From positions 42,552,144-42,616,143 of the forward strand of contig JARCOQ010000003.1 of the NCBI GenBank assembly GCA_029207755.1: DNA of 64,000 bases, read 5' to 3'. Origin of the DNA: Chamaea fasciata (Eukaryota > Chordata > Aves > Passeriformes > Sylviidae). The position numbers were made by a program, and so were the translations under genes. This document shows, one piece after another, positions 1-13,000 of the stretch. Within the stretch, counting starts at the first letter, position 1. Every line of letters begins with the position of its first letter. Under the pieces are notes generated by a model. The model was not told the DNA's origin. It worked only from the letters and a program-made list of their open reading frames with translations, and searched no databases.

Positions 1-147
1 TGCTTTTTGCTTTTCCTATTACACTGCCTTTATCTCAACGCATGAGTTTTCTGGCTTTCACCCTTCCTGTTCGTTCCCCTGTCTCACTGGTTGGGGACTC
101 AATGAGTGGCTGTGTGGCACTTGGCGGTTGGCTGGGATTAAACCACA
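1..147 (+). mobile_element. 3' part of an avian ERV LTR, truncated by the window edge
   Basis: The sequence opens with a T-rich 'cttttcctatta' segment, then 'tttatctcaacgcatgag', and ends in 'gctgggattaaaccaca'. This order closely resembles the R-U5 end of passerine ERVL-type LTRs as I recall them. The element runs off the left edge, so its 5' end and target duplication cannot be checked. No primer-binding site or gag-like frame follows base 147, so this is a solo LTR or a 3' LTR rather than the 5' LTR of a provirus. The exact end is uncertain by a few bases. Confidence 0.8.
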
Positions 148-1833
148 AGAGCAAATACCTTTCTCAGCCATGAGGGCAGGTATACTCTTCAGTCCCTCCG
201 TCTGCTTAAAAATCATGAGTTTAAGCCTGGTTCTTTTGTATTAAGGTCCCTTTGGATCACTCTGGAAATCTAATTATCCTGGAAACAGGTATAGGTGGAA
301 GACTCAGAGTCCAGAATTGAACTTGTAGCTTTTCTGCAGCTGTACACCATGTGGGATCAGGGATGGTGCTTTTAGTTCAGTCATGGGCAAAGACATTCAG
401 AGCAGGTTCCCATTAAAGCATCCCAAAACAGATACCTGCCTATATCTACTTGGATACTTGCACATGTGCCCATTTGTCAGGATGGCAGCGAGCCCAGAAC
501 AGTTGGATCTTCTTCATAGGCACTGCTGCTGTGTCAGACGTGGTGTTTGGTACCTGACCTCTGTAACCAGGCACGTGACTCCTCAAACAGCTCCCTCATA
601 CCTACCTGAACAATGCTTTTTCACTTCTGACCACACTTTCCCTGACTTCCCCTGCAGTGAGAACTGATGGGCAATTTACCAGATACATGGATTGCCTTGC
701 AGCAGTCAGTTTGAAAACTCTCACACACCTTCTCCTTTTAAGGGACAGGTAGCATTTGCCAGTAAAGGTCTTGGGCTTTTCCAAAGCAGGTCATGCCAAC
801 TGTCAGTCCGTAGCAATAGGAAAACAATGACTTTAAAAAACAAAAGGAGAAAATCATGCTGAGTTCAAAGCACAAATGGAACTCTATGATTGCTGTGTGG
901 ATGAATTGTTGCCTGAGAATATAGATATTCTTGTCCATAAGCAAAAGAAGAGAAAAGGTTTTGTGTGCTGGAAAGTAAAAACAGAAATGGAATGGAACAA
1001 AATTTTAGTCACACCTGAAAATACCAATTGCTGTTGACTGTCTACAGGAACACCATCATATTTAAAGCTATACAAATGCATATTTGCCAACTTCTGTCTA
1101 TTAAGTCATGAAAACTCTGTCTGTTGATTTTAACAGTGTCTAGATGGACAAAGTCAATTAAAACAATTCAATGTAACAGAAGCAAGGTAGGTTAGCTTCT
1201 TCTGGGACACCAAATAGGATAATTTTCTGACACTGCTTTGCTGATGGGCGGATGCCCATGCTCTACATATCACTGACTTTGTTTAATGTTTGGCTCAGGA
1301 TTAAATTTTACTGCTGCTGAGACTTACAATAGCTCTTGCAGTTCCAGAAATCAGTTTTAGGTCTGTGTAAGGTTCTTAAATATAAAGCTAATGCAAACAG
1401 CGTAGGACTTAATGGAAATCCTATAAATGTATAAATCCAGCGGATTTATTTCCTGAAGCAGTAACAAGGGATAGTTGTGCAAAAGCTACAACTGATCCAG
1501 CATACCTGACTCTATATTTTGTAATGTGTCTTTTACCTCAGTGTTTAAGCACCTTATACATCAAGGAGATTCACACAGATTAAGACAGAAGACTGATTTC
1601 AATCCCTCCTTTGGAGACCAATGCAAAGTTGTTTTGGATGATCTCCTAGGTGGTTTCTGCTGCATACATATAAGAAGATAGTCTGCATGATGGGAAAAGG
1701 GTACATAGTACCAGCCTGCTCTTGTTTCTCATGGGGGAAAACTCCACAGCTATGGATGCTTTATACTGTGTTCTTCTTTCATCTTCTGCATCTTGTGCAT
1801 GATTGGGTACCCTTCCTCTGCAGAATGTATTTG

Positions 1834-1860
1834 TTAGTAGTAGTTAGTAGTTAGTAGTAG
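1834..1860. repeat. (TAG)n-type microsatellite
   Basis: A 27-base run of TTAG and TAG units, slightly irregular. Visible directly. Confidence 0.85.
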
Positions 1861-3108
1861 TGTCACTCCATCTGATGTTGTTGAAGGAAATTTGGGGAGA
1901 TTTGCCTATAGCCTGTCAATGCTAAAATTGTATTGAAAGGCTTCTAACAAGATTTAAGTTCTTAGTCTAGACTTCCAGTTGTGATCTAATAGGATAACTC
2001 AAATCATGCTCATGATCCATAGTGATAGGAGAAGGTCCTGCACCTGAATAAACAATTTGTAGATACTTTAAAAATTCCAGACACAAATCGGAAAGAACTC
2101 CAGGGCCAGGATACTGAAGCTTTCTCTTGGAGACCTTAGCAAAAATTGCTCTGGATCATCCTCAGATTAAAACCCCAGCCAATTAACACCTCTTGCCTTT
2201 TCCAGATTTATTTCTGATTCCTCATTGAAAAATTGAAAATTGAAAACCTCTAGGATTCATTAAAATGCAAATATAGAATTTTTAAATATACTTTATTGCT
2301 ATCAGCAAAGAAGTTGTTTGCCTGGGCTACTCCAACACAGTCAGGCAACGCTGAGCAGTTCAGAAGAGTCACTGTTAGGAGGGTTTAAAAGACCCCTGCT
2401 CCTAAATATGCTGTCCTGCTTTCTTGATTTTACATTGCCCCTTTCAAATTAACATCAGTCAAGTTGATTAATGTCTTGTCACTCTACAAATGGTTTCCAC
2501 AAAATATAAATCATGACCATATTTTCATATTATCTTGTCTTTGTGAGTAACCAAAAGGAATTCTAGTAAACTTTTAAGACCAGCACATATCCATTTTCCT
2601 TCTTAGCCAGGGAAATGGTTTCTTTTGACTTTTCTGAGTAACACACTTGCACACTGTGCATTAAAATTCACTGAGATTAGGTAAATGTCTCAACTCTAAA
2701 TATTACCAACCTATATTTCTGAAAAATTAGAATATTTCTTCAGGGTTGGGAGAGTCCTGACTGGGCTGATAATAAGATTACACACTGATAGGCAGCCTTT
2801 CTTTGGAATTTAACTTTAGTACATATTCAATGTTTGATACTGTTGATAACGACTTTGGTCCTGTAATGGCAATCAGATTTTCTAGTGGCATGTGTCACTA
2901 TTAATTTCTGTTATTAAAGTATTTCTATTCAACCTGTTGTTAATATTACAATTTAAATCATAACTTCTGCCACAATATACTTAGGGGTTACTAAAAATTT
3001 CAGTGAAAATTTATAGTAGTTGCTGAACTTTCTGTCAGTATAACATTTTGTTGTACTTTAAATAAGTATGCCAATGGTACCTTGACTTGAGTCTTTTTCT
3101 TTGCCAGC

Positions 3109-3135
3109 TTTTTTTTTTTTTTTATTGGGGGGGGG
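3109..3135. repeat. T15 tract followed by a G9 tract
   Basis: A run of 15 T, then ATT, then 9 G. It is a low-complexity tract prone to length variation and sequencing error. Confidence 0.9.
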
Positions 3136-4192
3136 ATGGTATGTCATGCACCATTGACCAGAACTTTTCTTATTAAATTTTCAAATTATTGGTTTTCTCT
3201 GGGCTTGCACAGCTTGTCTTTCAGTTGCTCCTCTAAACCCCTGTACATTTATGTAAAATTCAAGCTGGAGAGCAATGCTTGTATCTTCCTGCTATTCACT
3301 TAAAAGAGAGGCATTGAATTAGTCCTTGGTCTGAAATATGCTGGTTTCAAAATGACCTTAAATGGATGATTATGCATAAATGTCAGCATCTCATGAACAG
3401 GCAGAAACTCCAGAATGTCACAGACAGGGTCTTCTTGTCCCAACAGCAAGAATCATGTTTGTAAAAAGTAGAAGAGTTGCCAAAATGCAAATAATTCTTA
3501 AATTATGAGCCTCAACAACATGGCAGATAATAAAACTGTGTGAGTGTAATTATATTTTAAATTATTTAAGTAATAAAATTAGAAAGTGATCTTTCATTCT
3601 TAAGTTGTAAAACTTTAGTATACTATCTTAGCTATTATCAACTAAGTAATTTTTTTTTATTTCACTGTCCATTTATATTTGGCTGAATAATTATTCTAAT
3701 CCCCTTTCATTATTTAGATGGTGTATTATAAACTGAACCCATTACAAGTTTTTCTTTTGTGACTGATTTATTTAACACATAAAACTTTGCCAAATAATTT
3801 TCAGGAAAGGTTCTTCTTAAACAGAAATTCATACAACAGATTCTCCAATCTAAAAATCTTTTAAAATAAGCATATTGTATAACTCAAAACCAGTCTAAAA
3901 TGAGAATTTTGTTCAAAGAGCACCTACTGGATGTCTTGGTGGTTTTGCCTCAAACCATTTGTAGGGTTAAAAGAAAACCTGCCCCTCAGGTTTCCCAATA
4001 ATGAGCATCTTTTTCCTGTTTCAGGCTCTTTCAAATACTTCACAATGTGTAGGCTCTTAATACATGTTCTTTGTATTTGGCAAAATGTAGGAAGCCCCTC
4101 CCTTGCCCCAGCTCATGCTGAACATGTACATTCCAAAGTCTGGATTCTTTTTTTTCCCCCCTTGGTGACTTTGATCTTCACAGCAACCACTG

Positions 4193-4256
4193 AACAAGGG
4201 AGTTGAACTAGATGATATACAAAAGTCCCTTCCAACCCAAGCTATTCTGCGATTCA
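4193..4256 (+). mobile_element. CR1 LINE 3' end fragment
   Basis: The sequence contains 'gttgaactagatgat', 'gtcccttccaaccca' and 'attctgcgattcaat'. This is the diagnostic 3' terminal order of bird CR1 elements: a 'ggactagatgacc' motif, 'ccttccaaccc', then short ATTCTATG-type repeats. Only about 60 bases are present, so this is a severely 5'-truncated or decayed copy. No reverse-transcriptase sequence remains. Confidence 0.85.
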
Positions 4257-6043
4257 ATAAAATTAAATAAACTTTGGCTACCCACTGATTGCTTCAAGCA
4301 ATCATCACAGAAATCCTTCGGGCTTCAACTTGCAACTCCTTACAACATTCTAAACCAACATCATTATTAAAAGAAAAATATTTCTTTATTTCATTCCTCA
4401 CAAATTGTATAGAATTATAGTCTAACTTCACTGCTAAAGAATAAGTTTGCAGCAGTAATTCACTCTTCAGATTTCCACACCTCCAGGCCAAGTGGCTATA
4501 AATCATAGTGCATAGGGGCTGGCTGAGGCAGCTTTGGAGAAGAGCGTTCTCCAACTGATACTATTTCAATTAATTAACACTGGAAACTGTATCCATAATA
4601 CTTACTTTTAATAGCCCTAATTGGATTCATGTAGGTCTCATGTATCAACAACTCAGTGAAATTCAATCGTTTGTGGATATTTCATACTTCAAACTACATA
4701 AACTGGTAACATTACAAATCCCTAGCTTTCCAAGCATTCTCCCACAAAAATGTGTCAAAATAAATATTGCTTTGGCTTCTTGGGTTTAGCAGGTGTGCTC
4801 AAGTCAGATTATAGCAACTGCAATTAATTATCTCACTTTCCCTGGACCAATATCCCTGTGCTTGCAGTCATTGGTTTCCTCACCATTGTTTGAATAACAT
4901 GATTAATTTGATCCATCCTTCCGAAAAATAGGGTTCATAGAAAACAAGTAATTTACACTGGGCTTCCAGTAGTTTCAGACATCTGGCCGCTATGGTTGGA
5001 ATCAGGGATTGTTATTGTCACCCATACAGAAAAGTTCCTCTAATACCCCTAAAAATGCTCCCAAACTTTAGTTCCAACAATGCCTCAGCTATGGCCAGAA
5101 GCTGCTTTTAAAGGCCAGGCTTGCCTTGTCTACATATAGAACACACAGAACTCCCTGTGAGGAGGCATGTAATTATACATCTCTACTAACAACACTTCAT
5201 TTTCAAGTAGAAAAATCATAACTATATTATCAACTTAGTAATCCCTCGTTAGCATCCTAATGAACTGAAAAATGCCTAATGACATTACATTTATTAAGAA
5301 CAAAAATGCTGCTACCTCAATCTCTTGTTAAATATACACGTCTTAAACAGAATGTCCTCCACAAATCTGCTGGGTCTTGCTTTCTGAAAGGTTTATGGAA
5401 ACTTAGGAAATTAAAGATATTTTTTGACTGTACCTAATAAATAACTTCTTCATGTGCAAATGGAGAAAAACCTTGAACTACAATCTACCTCTTCTTTCAA
5501 GCAATTTTACTAATTAAAAGAAAGTTGTGAAATTCCCAGGAGTAAATTTTTCTAGCCTTTGTAGAAAGCACATACCGCATATGTATCTGTGAAATCCACA
5601 AAGTGTTTGTATTTAGTCAATGTTGGTAATGCCTCAGAAGGGAGGCTGTGGGAAAGCACATGAAACCTGCTCCTCCAGGGTGTCCCCACTCCTTGGCTGG
5701 CCAGGTGATGAATGGTGACCAGAAATAAGACTCAGAAAAAGAAAAGGAGTGGCAGCTGCCACGGTCCAGGAGATAAAAAAAAACCTTCCACAAATAACTC
5801 AGCAATTGTCTTGGATCAGCTATAGTGGGAAGTGTTAATTGGTAAAACAAAAGGCTGTGGTTTTCTAGTGGGTTATTTTCTACTCTACTGGATGAGGGAT
5901 GTGCTCCTGACAGCCCAGGAGCTCAGCTTTCCTCTTTGGGGACTGAGTGATGCTTGCTCTCACATGCACCTGCAAGAGGATTTGAAGTGGGTCAACAAGG
6001 CCAGCTTTGGGATACTGGGCACTCCTGGGCCCTGTAAGGGATC

Positions 6044-6085
6044 TGAATAATCCAAGGAGATACTTGAATAATCCAAGCAGATACT
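6044..6085. repeat. 21-bp tandem duplication (two units)
   Basis: Two adjacent 21-base units, 6044-6064 and 6065-6085, begin TGAATAATCCAAG and end AGATACT. They differ at one base (G versus C at position 14). This is a recent small tandem duplication visible directly. Confidence 0.9.
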
Positions 6086-6487
6086 TGGGGCAGAGGATTT
6101 ACAGCAAAGCAGAGGAAGAAGCGCCGTGGCTTTTGACAGATAACTGTTTCAAAGTCTGGGTGTGGGTCAGGCAGGGAGAAAGGATAAGCTTCTCACTTTA
6201 CAAAGTTTTTTTCTGGTGTAAGTCATATTTTTTTGACCATGGCACATGCCAAGCATCCCACCTGCTAGAAGAACACAGCACCTTAGTACATCCACCACAC
6301 AGACATCACCTGATACCTGCAGAACCTGCTGGCTTGAGGCCACCAGCACACCTCTGAAATGTGGTTTTTTCTGTAGCAGGACCTTTTACAGAAAAAAGTA
6401 GCAAGCAATTTCTCATCTTCTTTCTTAGGGGAGAAGACTATTGGTTGTTAGAAGGTGTTATTTTAACAATTCTGGTCTGTCTTGCAG

Positions 6488-6590
6488 ATTTTGGTTCTTA
6501 GAACAACCGCATCTGTTCAGCTGGCACCACGTAACTGTTCTACCATTTTTCACCCTAGCTGAAGATATTGGTCTGCGATAGCTTCTTGCT
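6488..6590 (+). other. Exon-like segment, weak
   Basis: The block is preceded by 'ctgtcttgcag' and followed by 'gtgagtac', a good match to vertebrate acceptor and donor consensus. It is 103 bases long. One frame is open for about 31 codons and then stops just before the donor, so an internal coding exon is unlikely. A lncRNA exon or a chance pairing of splice-like sites are the alternatives. I do not recognise the peptide. Confidence 0.12.
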
Positions 6591-8361
6591 GTGAGTACAT
6601 AATCACTTTTAATAAAATCTATTTTTGTTCCTATTCATTCCTATCTGACATTTCTGTTGTTGTGTGTATTCTTATTTCTCCTGCAAAGAAATAGAAAACA
6701 TCATAGTATTTTGCAAGAAAAAATAAGTTGTCTGAGTAAAGTCTACAACAAATGTAAATGACAGGTATGTGCTGGGGGAGGATGTGGATATGTTAGGAAC
6801 GCCATAAATTATCTATTTTTTCTATTTTGACCCAGGATTTCCTGTGAGGTTTTGGTTATATCAAAGCACAAATGCTTGACGATTTGAGCCACAGTATCCA
6901 GCTTTCTCTCATTCATTGTAACAAGAGTCAGAATTCTTTCCTGCACTGATTTTAATTCACTGCACCAGCCTTGTTCCTGAACTATATGCTTGAGCATCTG
7001 GTTTTCCAAGGCTTGGAGTTCCTAAAGATGAGTGGAGGAGGTTTGGAAAACATTATTGTTCCAAATGTCTTTACACCACATGAAGATAGATTGTCCTTGT
7101 ATTATCCCACCTTTTAGTGATGTAATACAGGGAATGGAGCCAGCTGCAGGAGGAAATTCACTGCATACAGTCAGGGAGGCAAGAAGCAGCTACTTTACTT
7201 TTTTTGATGAGGGCCTGGGAAGTCATAGATGCAGAACAGAGAAGAGGCAAAGTCAGAATATGGGGTCACAAACATGTGTCCTGGAGCAGGGCTTGAGTTG
7301 GAGTCCTGAGCTCTCCTGAGGACTATCATCTTGAGCAGGGGGAGCATGAGAGCCTGGGAGGGAGTCTTCCTCAGAGATAGTGAGTGATGCCAAAAGCCAG
7401 AATGGGTATTTGTTCCATGTAGCATGATGCTTTGCATGGCAGAGCTCCAGCTGCAAGTCAGGCCTCAGGGCACAATGGCACTTGTCAAATAAAACTAAGA
7501 AGATTTTTTTCCACGTCCTGTTCAATGTAGAGATTTCCCCAGAAGACTTCCCTGTGATGTGGGGGAGAAACAGAACAATGCACTGTGGTAGCCCAGGAGG
7601 ACTCTCTCAAAGAGGTGTGAGTAACACACCGGCATTTGTGTCCAGCCACATTTGTCCTGGTTGATGCAGAGCCAGTGAACCACATCCACATGCATGTTCG
7701 CTGGTGTGCACCCTGCATTTTGATTCGTGTCCAGGGAAACAGGGTTTGACCTCTAACTGCTCCAAAGGGATTTCTTCATATTCTCCCATGCCTCTTACTC
7801 ATGATTTTTGTATTTAGTATGTCCACACACTGAAAACAAAAGCTTTCAGTCACAAAAATCTTATCCCTCTCAGTTCTCTCCTCCTCCTGGAGTGTGCTGG
7901 GCCACATATTTGGGTGAACTCTGTGGAGGAGTTTTCTGTGTTTGCTTTCTGATATTCTCTGAATACAAACCCATGGATTCATAAAATGTACTTTTTGAAT
8001 ATGCATACATGCTGCTGACACCATTGTTTTGGCCAGCAGCCCTTTTCCCATGACAACATTAGGGAGCTTTCCCTCTGTGCATCTCCACTTGAACTTTGTT
8101 CACTATCCTACGTGTCAAAAGCAGGAATGTTCACTTCTGGGATGAAAGGAATGAGCTAAGACACAAGCCAGGGTAATTACATTGATCTGCATGAGGACAC
8201 ACTCTTGTGTAATTTAGGGAGAGGACAAATACTTCATTGACCTTTACTCTGATATCTGCTTATTTATCTGCGTTAGATAAACAGCCGATGGCTATATCTC
8301 AGCCTCAGCAAACAGCAAACTCTGTCAGCACTCCAGATACCATTTGTTGCTTTATTTTATG

Positions 8362-8385
8362 GGAAGGAAGAAAGGAAGGAAGGAA
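8362..8385. repeat. (GGAA)n-type purine microsatellite
   Basis: Alternating GGAA/GAAA units over 24 bases. Visible directly. Confidence 0.85.
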
Positions 8386-9952
8386 TATTACCTTTTCATT
8401 ACTGCTTTCAGGGATGCCCCACCACAAGGCCTGCTTTCCTCTACCCTGGATGTTTGGAACTTTTATACCCTTGTCTAGATTTTACGCTATGGCAAAACTC
8501 TGCCCTGAACAAGTTCCCGAGCATGTTGTGCATTTAATGAGACTGACAGCAGTCAGCTCTGGGCTTAAAGACAGAAATAGCAGATCCTTATCTGAACTCC
8601 TATGAACTGGGTGGAGGAAAAGCATTTTGGTCCAGGTTATAGATGGATCTTGCAAAAAGCTCCAGCTTGGTTTCTATAAGGCTTAGTCCAAGCATAAAAA
8701 GATAAAGAAAACCTTCGGCTACAGCTTTGGGAATTTCACCTCTGTTTTTACCTCGAATTCTGGTATAGCTAGGCCTTTATTCTATTACCTGCAGAGAGTA
8801 CAAAGCAAACCTGTCCTATGCAACGAGTTTCTCATATCAGTAGCAGCCTGTCATGAGAAGGGTGTCTTCTTTTGAATTTCTTGGCTCAGTTAATGTAGTT
8901 TATTTCACACTCGGAAGACCTGGATGCTAAAACTTAGCATGGGAGAAATTTAATTTCAAGCTTGAACACAAAATGTGGTGTCTGGTTCAAATTTCCAGTT
9001 TGCTTTAACTTGTGTTCAGCACCCCTGACTAGATTACTGAAAGGACTTTTTCTCTTGGTACTCCTCTTACTTCTACTTAGGATGAATGTGAGACAGAATC
9101 CTAAACAAAAATGTCTCACAAATGTTGGTGTAAGTTGAACTTGACCCCAAAGTTTTCAGAGCCTTTTTCCCTAAGAATAAAAAACTTCCCTTCAACCTAC
9201 ATTTTGGAGAACTTTGCACCCAGTTTAGCTTGATTCACCTATTATCCTGCCCTGGTAGGGTTTAATCTCTCTACTGAGTTCTGCACAATCTTTTTTCCTG
9301 TCAGTACTTTGTATGGGTTTTGTGTCCAAGCCAAAGACCACAAACACCTTACTAGAATGTCTTCATGGACTTCAGGGACAGCTTACATTAAGCTATGGCA
9401 TGTGTTTCCATGTGCCTTCAGTCAGGGGTTTTGGCAAAGTTGTGAAGAAATTTGGTTCTCTCTTACTAAAAACAAGAAATCCTGGATTCGATTTGAGTCA
9501 GTCTTTGCTTCTTTCTTCCTCCGCTGAAATGTTTGATAACTTCTGGATGTCCTCCCAAGCAGCGGTAACATTTCATTCAGAAACCTTTGGTAACCTCCTG
9601 ATTGATATACAGCCACTGACTGAAAAAAAAAAGCCACACTTTTTTGCAAATGTTTTGTTATAGGAAAGAAAAAGATATTTTACAGAATGGTTAGGAAATA
9701 TTGCCCAAAATGAACTGTTACACACTAAGGTGGAGAGGATATATGCAGTAGTAAATACACATCAGAGCTGAATTGTTCATGGAGAAAGGAAATTGCCTGC
9801 TTAACTTCGGGTATGGAAATTGAATGAACCCAAGGGTTTTAAATGAAATAAGTTGTATGATTTCAGTCCTCACCCTGTGGTGTGATAACACCAACATCCT
9901 GTCTTGAGCTCTTCTGGAAATGCCTTATCTTTCCCTTTTCCTCCTCCCACAG

Positions 9953-10021
9953 CATATTGTTGTAGTATTGTTGCTGTCAGCTTTTGATTCTGATGCATTT
10001 GCTGCTTCTCCCAAACTTAAG
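9953..10021 (+). other. Exon-like segment, 69 bp, phase 0
   Basis: A pyrimidine-rich tract (cttttcctcctcccacag) precedes the block and 'gtgagcag' follows a terminal AAG, together a strong acceptor/donor pair. The 69 bases are 23 whole codons with no stop and encode a hydrophobic stretch followed by an acidic and polar tail (HIVVVLLLSAFDSDAFAAS, then PKLK). I do not recognise the protein. No neighbouring exon in matching phase was identified, so chance is a serious alternative. Confidence 0.2.
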
Positions 10022-13000
10022 GTGAGCAGAATTGCAATTGAGCTGGTAAATATAAAGAACTTCTGCTTGGTATGGAGTGACAAATACTGGTGGCTACCAA
10101 GTGACTGGTGGGTGTAGATTTTCAATACCAGTGCAGGCTGCACAGATTTATTTTCACAGTCCAGTCTGTAATCCCTTGGTTTCTTGAGGTGCTGGGTGCA
10201 ATTCTGAACATTTTCCCATCAGAAAGTGTGCCTGTGTTTGCTTGTTGTGTCCTTGTGTGTGCATGGTGCACATGCATGTGTATGCACAGCCTACAAAGCA
10301 CCGGGACTCACCTTGAAGCAGGGATTATCTCTCTTCTCCTGTCTTTGAAAAAAGGATGGCACCATGATGAGTTGACAGAGAAGTTATGGTCTGATGTGAG
10401 TTTTTCAAACTCCAAACACAGACTACTTGAACTCATCTATATGTATTGTCCTCCCCCTCTGCCATGGTTTCTATTTTCTCTTCTTAGTGACAATCTAAAC
10501 AAACAGTTTAATTCCCTTGCCTCCCACTTCAGCTTGCACAGTAGCAGCTCTCTGGGCCTAACTGCTGGCTCTGCTTCCTTCCTATCCTTGTCTCCTTCCT
10601 CTCCTCCCAGCTCAGTTTCTGACTTAATTAATACACTTACTACCAGATGTTTCCACTGTGCAAAAGGAACTCCTACACACCTGCATGGGAGGCCTATCTC
10701 CTTGCAGAAGGGAAAACTTTTTGTCCAGGCGAGGTATTCACTAAACCTAAATATATATGCAGCCATTGGATTTCAGACATGAGTATCTGCAAATCGCCAT
10801 TCTGCAAGTTTGGTTTTTGTTCTTGTTCTGCTTTTTCTGACAATTTACTTTCAAAAAAAGACAGCAGAGAATCACTTTCAACCACACTTACTGTTCCATG
10901 CAGGAGTCTCCATCAGTCTGAGAGGGAGGGAGTTCCATCCATGGGGACCCTCTGAAAAGTGTGTGGTGACTGGAAAATGCAGCCTTCCAGGAGATGAGGC
11001 TGGCCAACACCTGATCTGAGAATTGTGTAGTCATCTCCCTAATTTAAGGCAGATTTTAAACACCTCTCTATTCAGCATTAAGATGCTGCTTTCTCCGTAA
11101 TGCCCACCTTCAGACTGTTGACAAAACTTCCAAGGCTGTTTATGTACACTTTTATTCTGGGTTTGTTGCCTAGCTGGGGATGTTAGGTGTGGCACAGAGC
11201 CTGAGGTTGTTTTTTTGAATTACATCCTAATCTGCTGAATTTTCTGTGTGCTATGCAGTTCCCCAGAGCCATCTCATGGATTCTGCAGGTTTTATTTACC
11301 AATGCTTAGCCCATTTCTCTTTGGATGGATTTCTCTGTCCCTGTACCCCACAAGCCACTTACTGCTTATGTACAATGGACTGGCACTTGGGCATGGCTGC
11401 AGACCCCAGGGCAGGGAATGAGCCAGCCAGCAGAAGGAGTTGTCCCCACTAGCTGCTCACAGGAGCCAGAGGAGCACTTCAAGGCTCACTGAGCTCCTTG
11501 CATGTCATGTTTGCAGGCTCTGCAGGAGTCAGGCTGTCTCAGAGAGCCTGGAGAGCGGATCAAGCAGGTGACTACTCAAGGTGAAGAAAGAATTATACCT
11601 CCTAAAGCATAAACTGACGTAGAACCCTAGTGTTAAGAACATAAAGTTAATTTTCAATTAAAAAATAGCAGGAATAACGTGGACAGCAGTGCCTCTGGGA
11701 GTGAGGCTGCTCTGCTCTATGCTGCCAGCCAAACAGCAGAGGGAAGAGCACTGGAGACTGGCCTAGGTTGTACCTTCTTGCTAAACTGACATGAGGTGGC
11801 AGTATTTCAAAATTCAGCAGCAGCACCAGCACTGCTCAAGCTCTCCACTTGTATCCTCCTTCCTGGTAGAGATCATCAGTAACAATCTTCTATAAAGGGT
11901 CGTTTGCCTTCTGGTTTTCCTTAGGGTTTATTTAATAACCCTCTTTGTGGGAAGAGTCTCTAAAAATGTCTGATTTTGGAGTCTTCCTTTAATGTAAAAT
12001 ATATTTGCTATAATTTCAGGTGCAAGTTTATGGCAGCCTAGTAATGTAAGCTATTTTAATATAAGAAGGCCTATGCTGTTTTTTCTCATGTCAAATTTAG
12101 AGGAACTCAAGCTAAGATAAATAAAGCCACTCCTACAGTGCTACAATTGCTCAGTTGGAAGGCTCCAGTACAATAAAGCATTGATATAATCGGCAACTTG
12201 TCTTATGACGACAATTTTCTCATATCTGCACACTAGCACATTCTCAGAGAGATGCTGTAACACATTTGTCTCGAGCATCACCCTCGGTGCTCTGGGAGAC
12301 AGCAGGGTATGGGGCATCGCAGTGGGAGATACATCAGACAGCTCCGGTTCAAAGGGCCAATAGCTGTCGGTGGCCCCCTGGGGGCAGGCTGGCTTGGAGG
12401 GCGATGTTCAGGATGACTCGTAGGATAATTTATGGGGCAATCCTTGCCTTTGTGACTGTACAGGAGGGACAGCAGGGGTTGGCAGACCATGTCAGCACAG
12501 GCTGGCAGCAGAGCCCTGCAGCAGGAGACAGGCTGTGTCACAGGGACACTGAGTGTGCAAGCTGTGCTGCCAGCCACAGAGAGGTGTGAGGCTGGAATCC
12601 ACAGCACAGACTTCGACTGCTGGAACTCAAGCCTGTGCTCAGCATTCAAAATTTGTCACCACGTCATGCTAGAGTCCTACGTATGGCATAGCTTGCAATG
12701 AGCAGGAGCCTTAGGTGCTGAAGGACTGGCCACCGCCCTGTGATCCTTTGTTTTAAAGATCCCAGCACCAGGGAAAATTTCTCAAGTAACTTATTTTAAA
12801 GTAGAAATCTCCTGGTGAGAAGGACATATACGCTGACTCTGCAGAAGTTCTTTGCTGGGTAACCTTAAGTAAAGGAGGGGCAAAAAGTCATGATACTATA
12901 AGATCTCTTCTAAAATGATCTAGGATTGCAAATTTGAATCAAGTCTTGCTGGCTAAGGAGGCTGTTTGAATTGTAAATCAGTTTCTGTTTACAACTGCTG

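Larger units (their letters stand above)
148..4192. other. Unique non-coding sequence, no gene seen
   Basis: Only short open frames (under 100 codons) occur here and none resembles a known protein. The stretch becomes AT-rich from about 1900 onward, with many TAAT/ATTA motifs. It holds a TAG-type microsatellite near 1834 and a T-run/G-run near 3109. I see no recognisable transposon. Confidence 0.6.
4257..9952. other. Unique non-coding sequence, no gene seen
   Basis: Open frames reach 122 codons (8237-8605, plus strand) but none resembles a known protein. The region contains the 21-bp tandem duplication at 6044, the exon-like segment at 6488 and a purine microsatellite at 8362, each listed separately. 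The part from 4257 to about 5600 is AT-rich. Confidence 0.55.

Noticed and set aside
10245..10290. GT/CA-rich stretch as a microsatellite or Z-DNA tract
   Set aside because: The alternation is irregular and broken, with no run of more than a few dinucleotides.
10108..10782. Longest plus-strand open frame (224 codons)
   Set aside because: The product is a low-complexity Ser/Leu/Cys-rich string with no domain I recognise, and an overlapping minus-strand frame of 109 codons exists. Frames of this size are expected by chance in a 64-kb vertebrate window.
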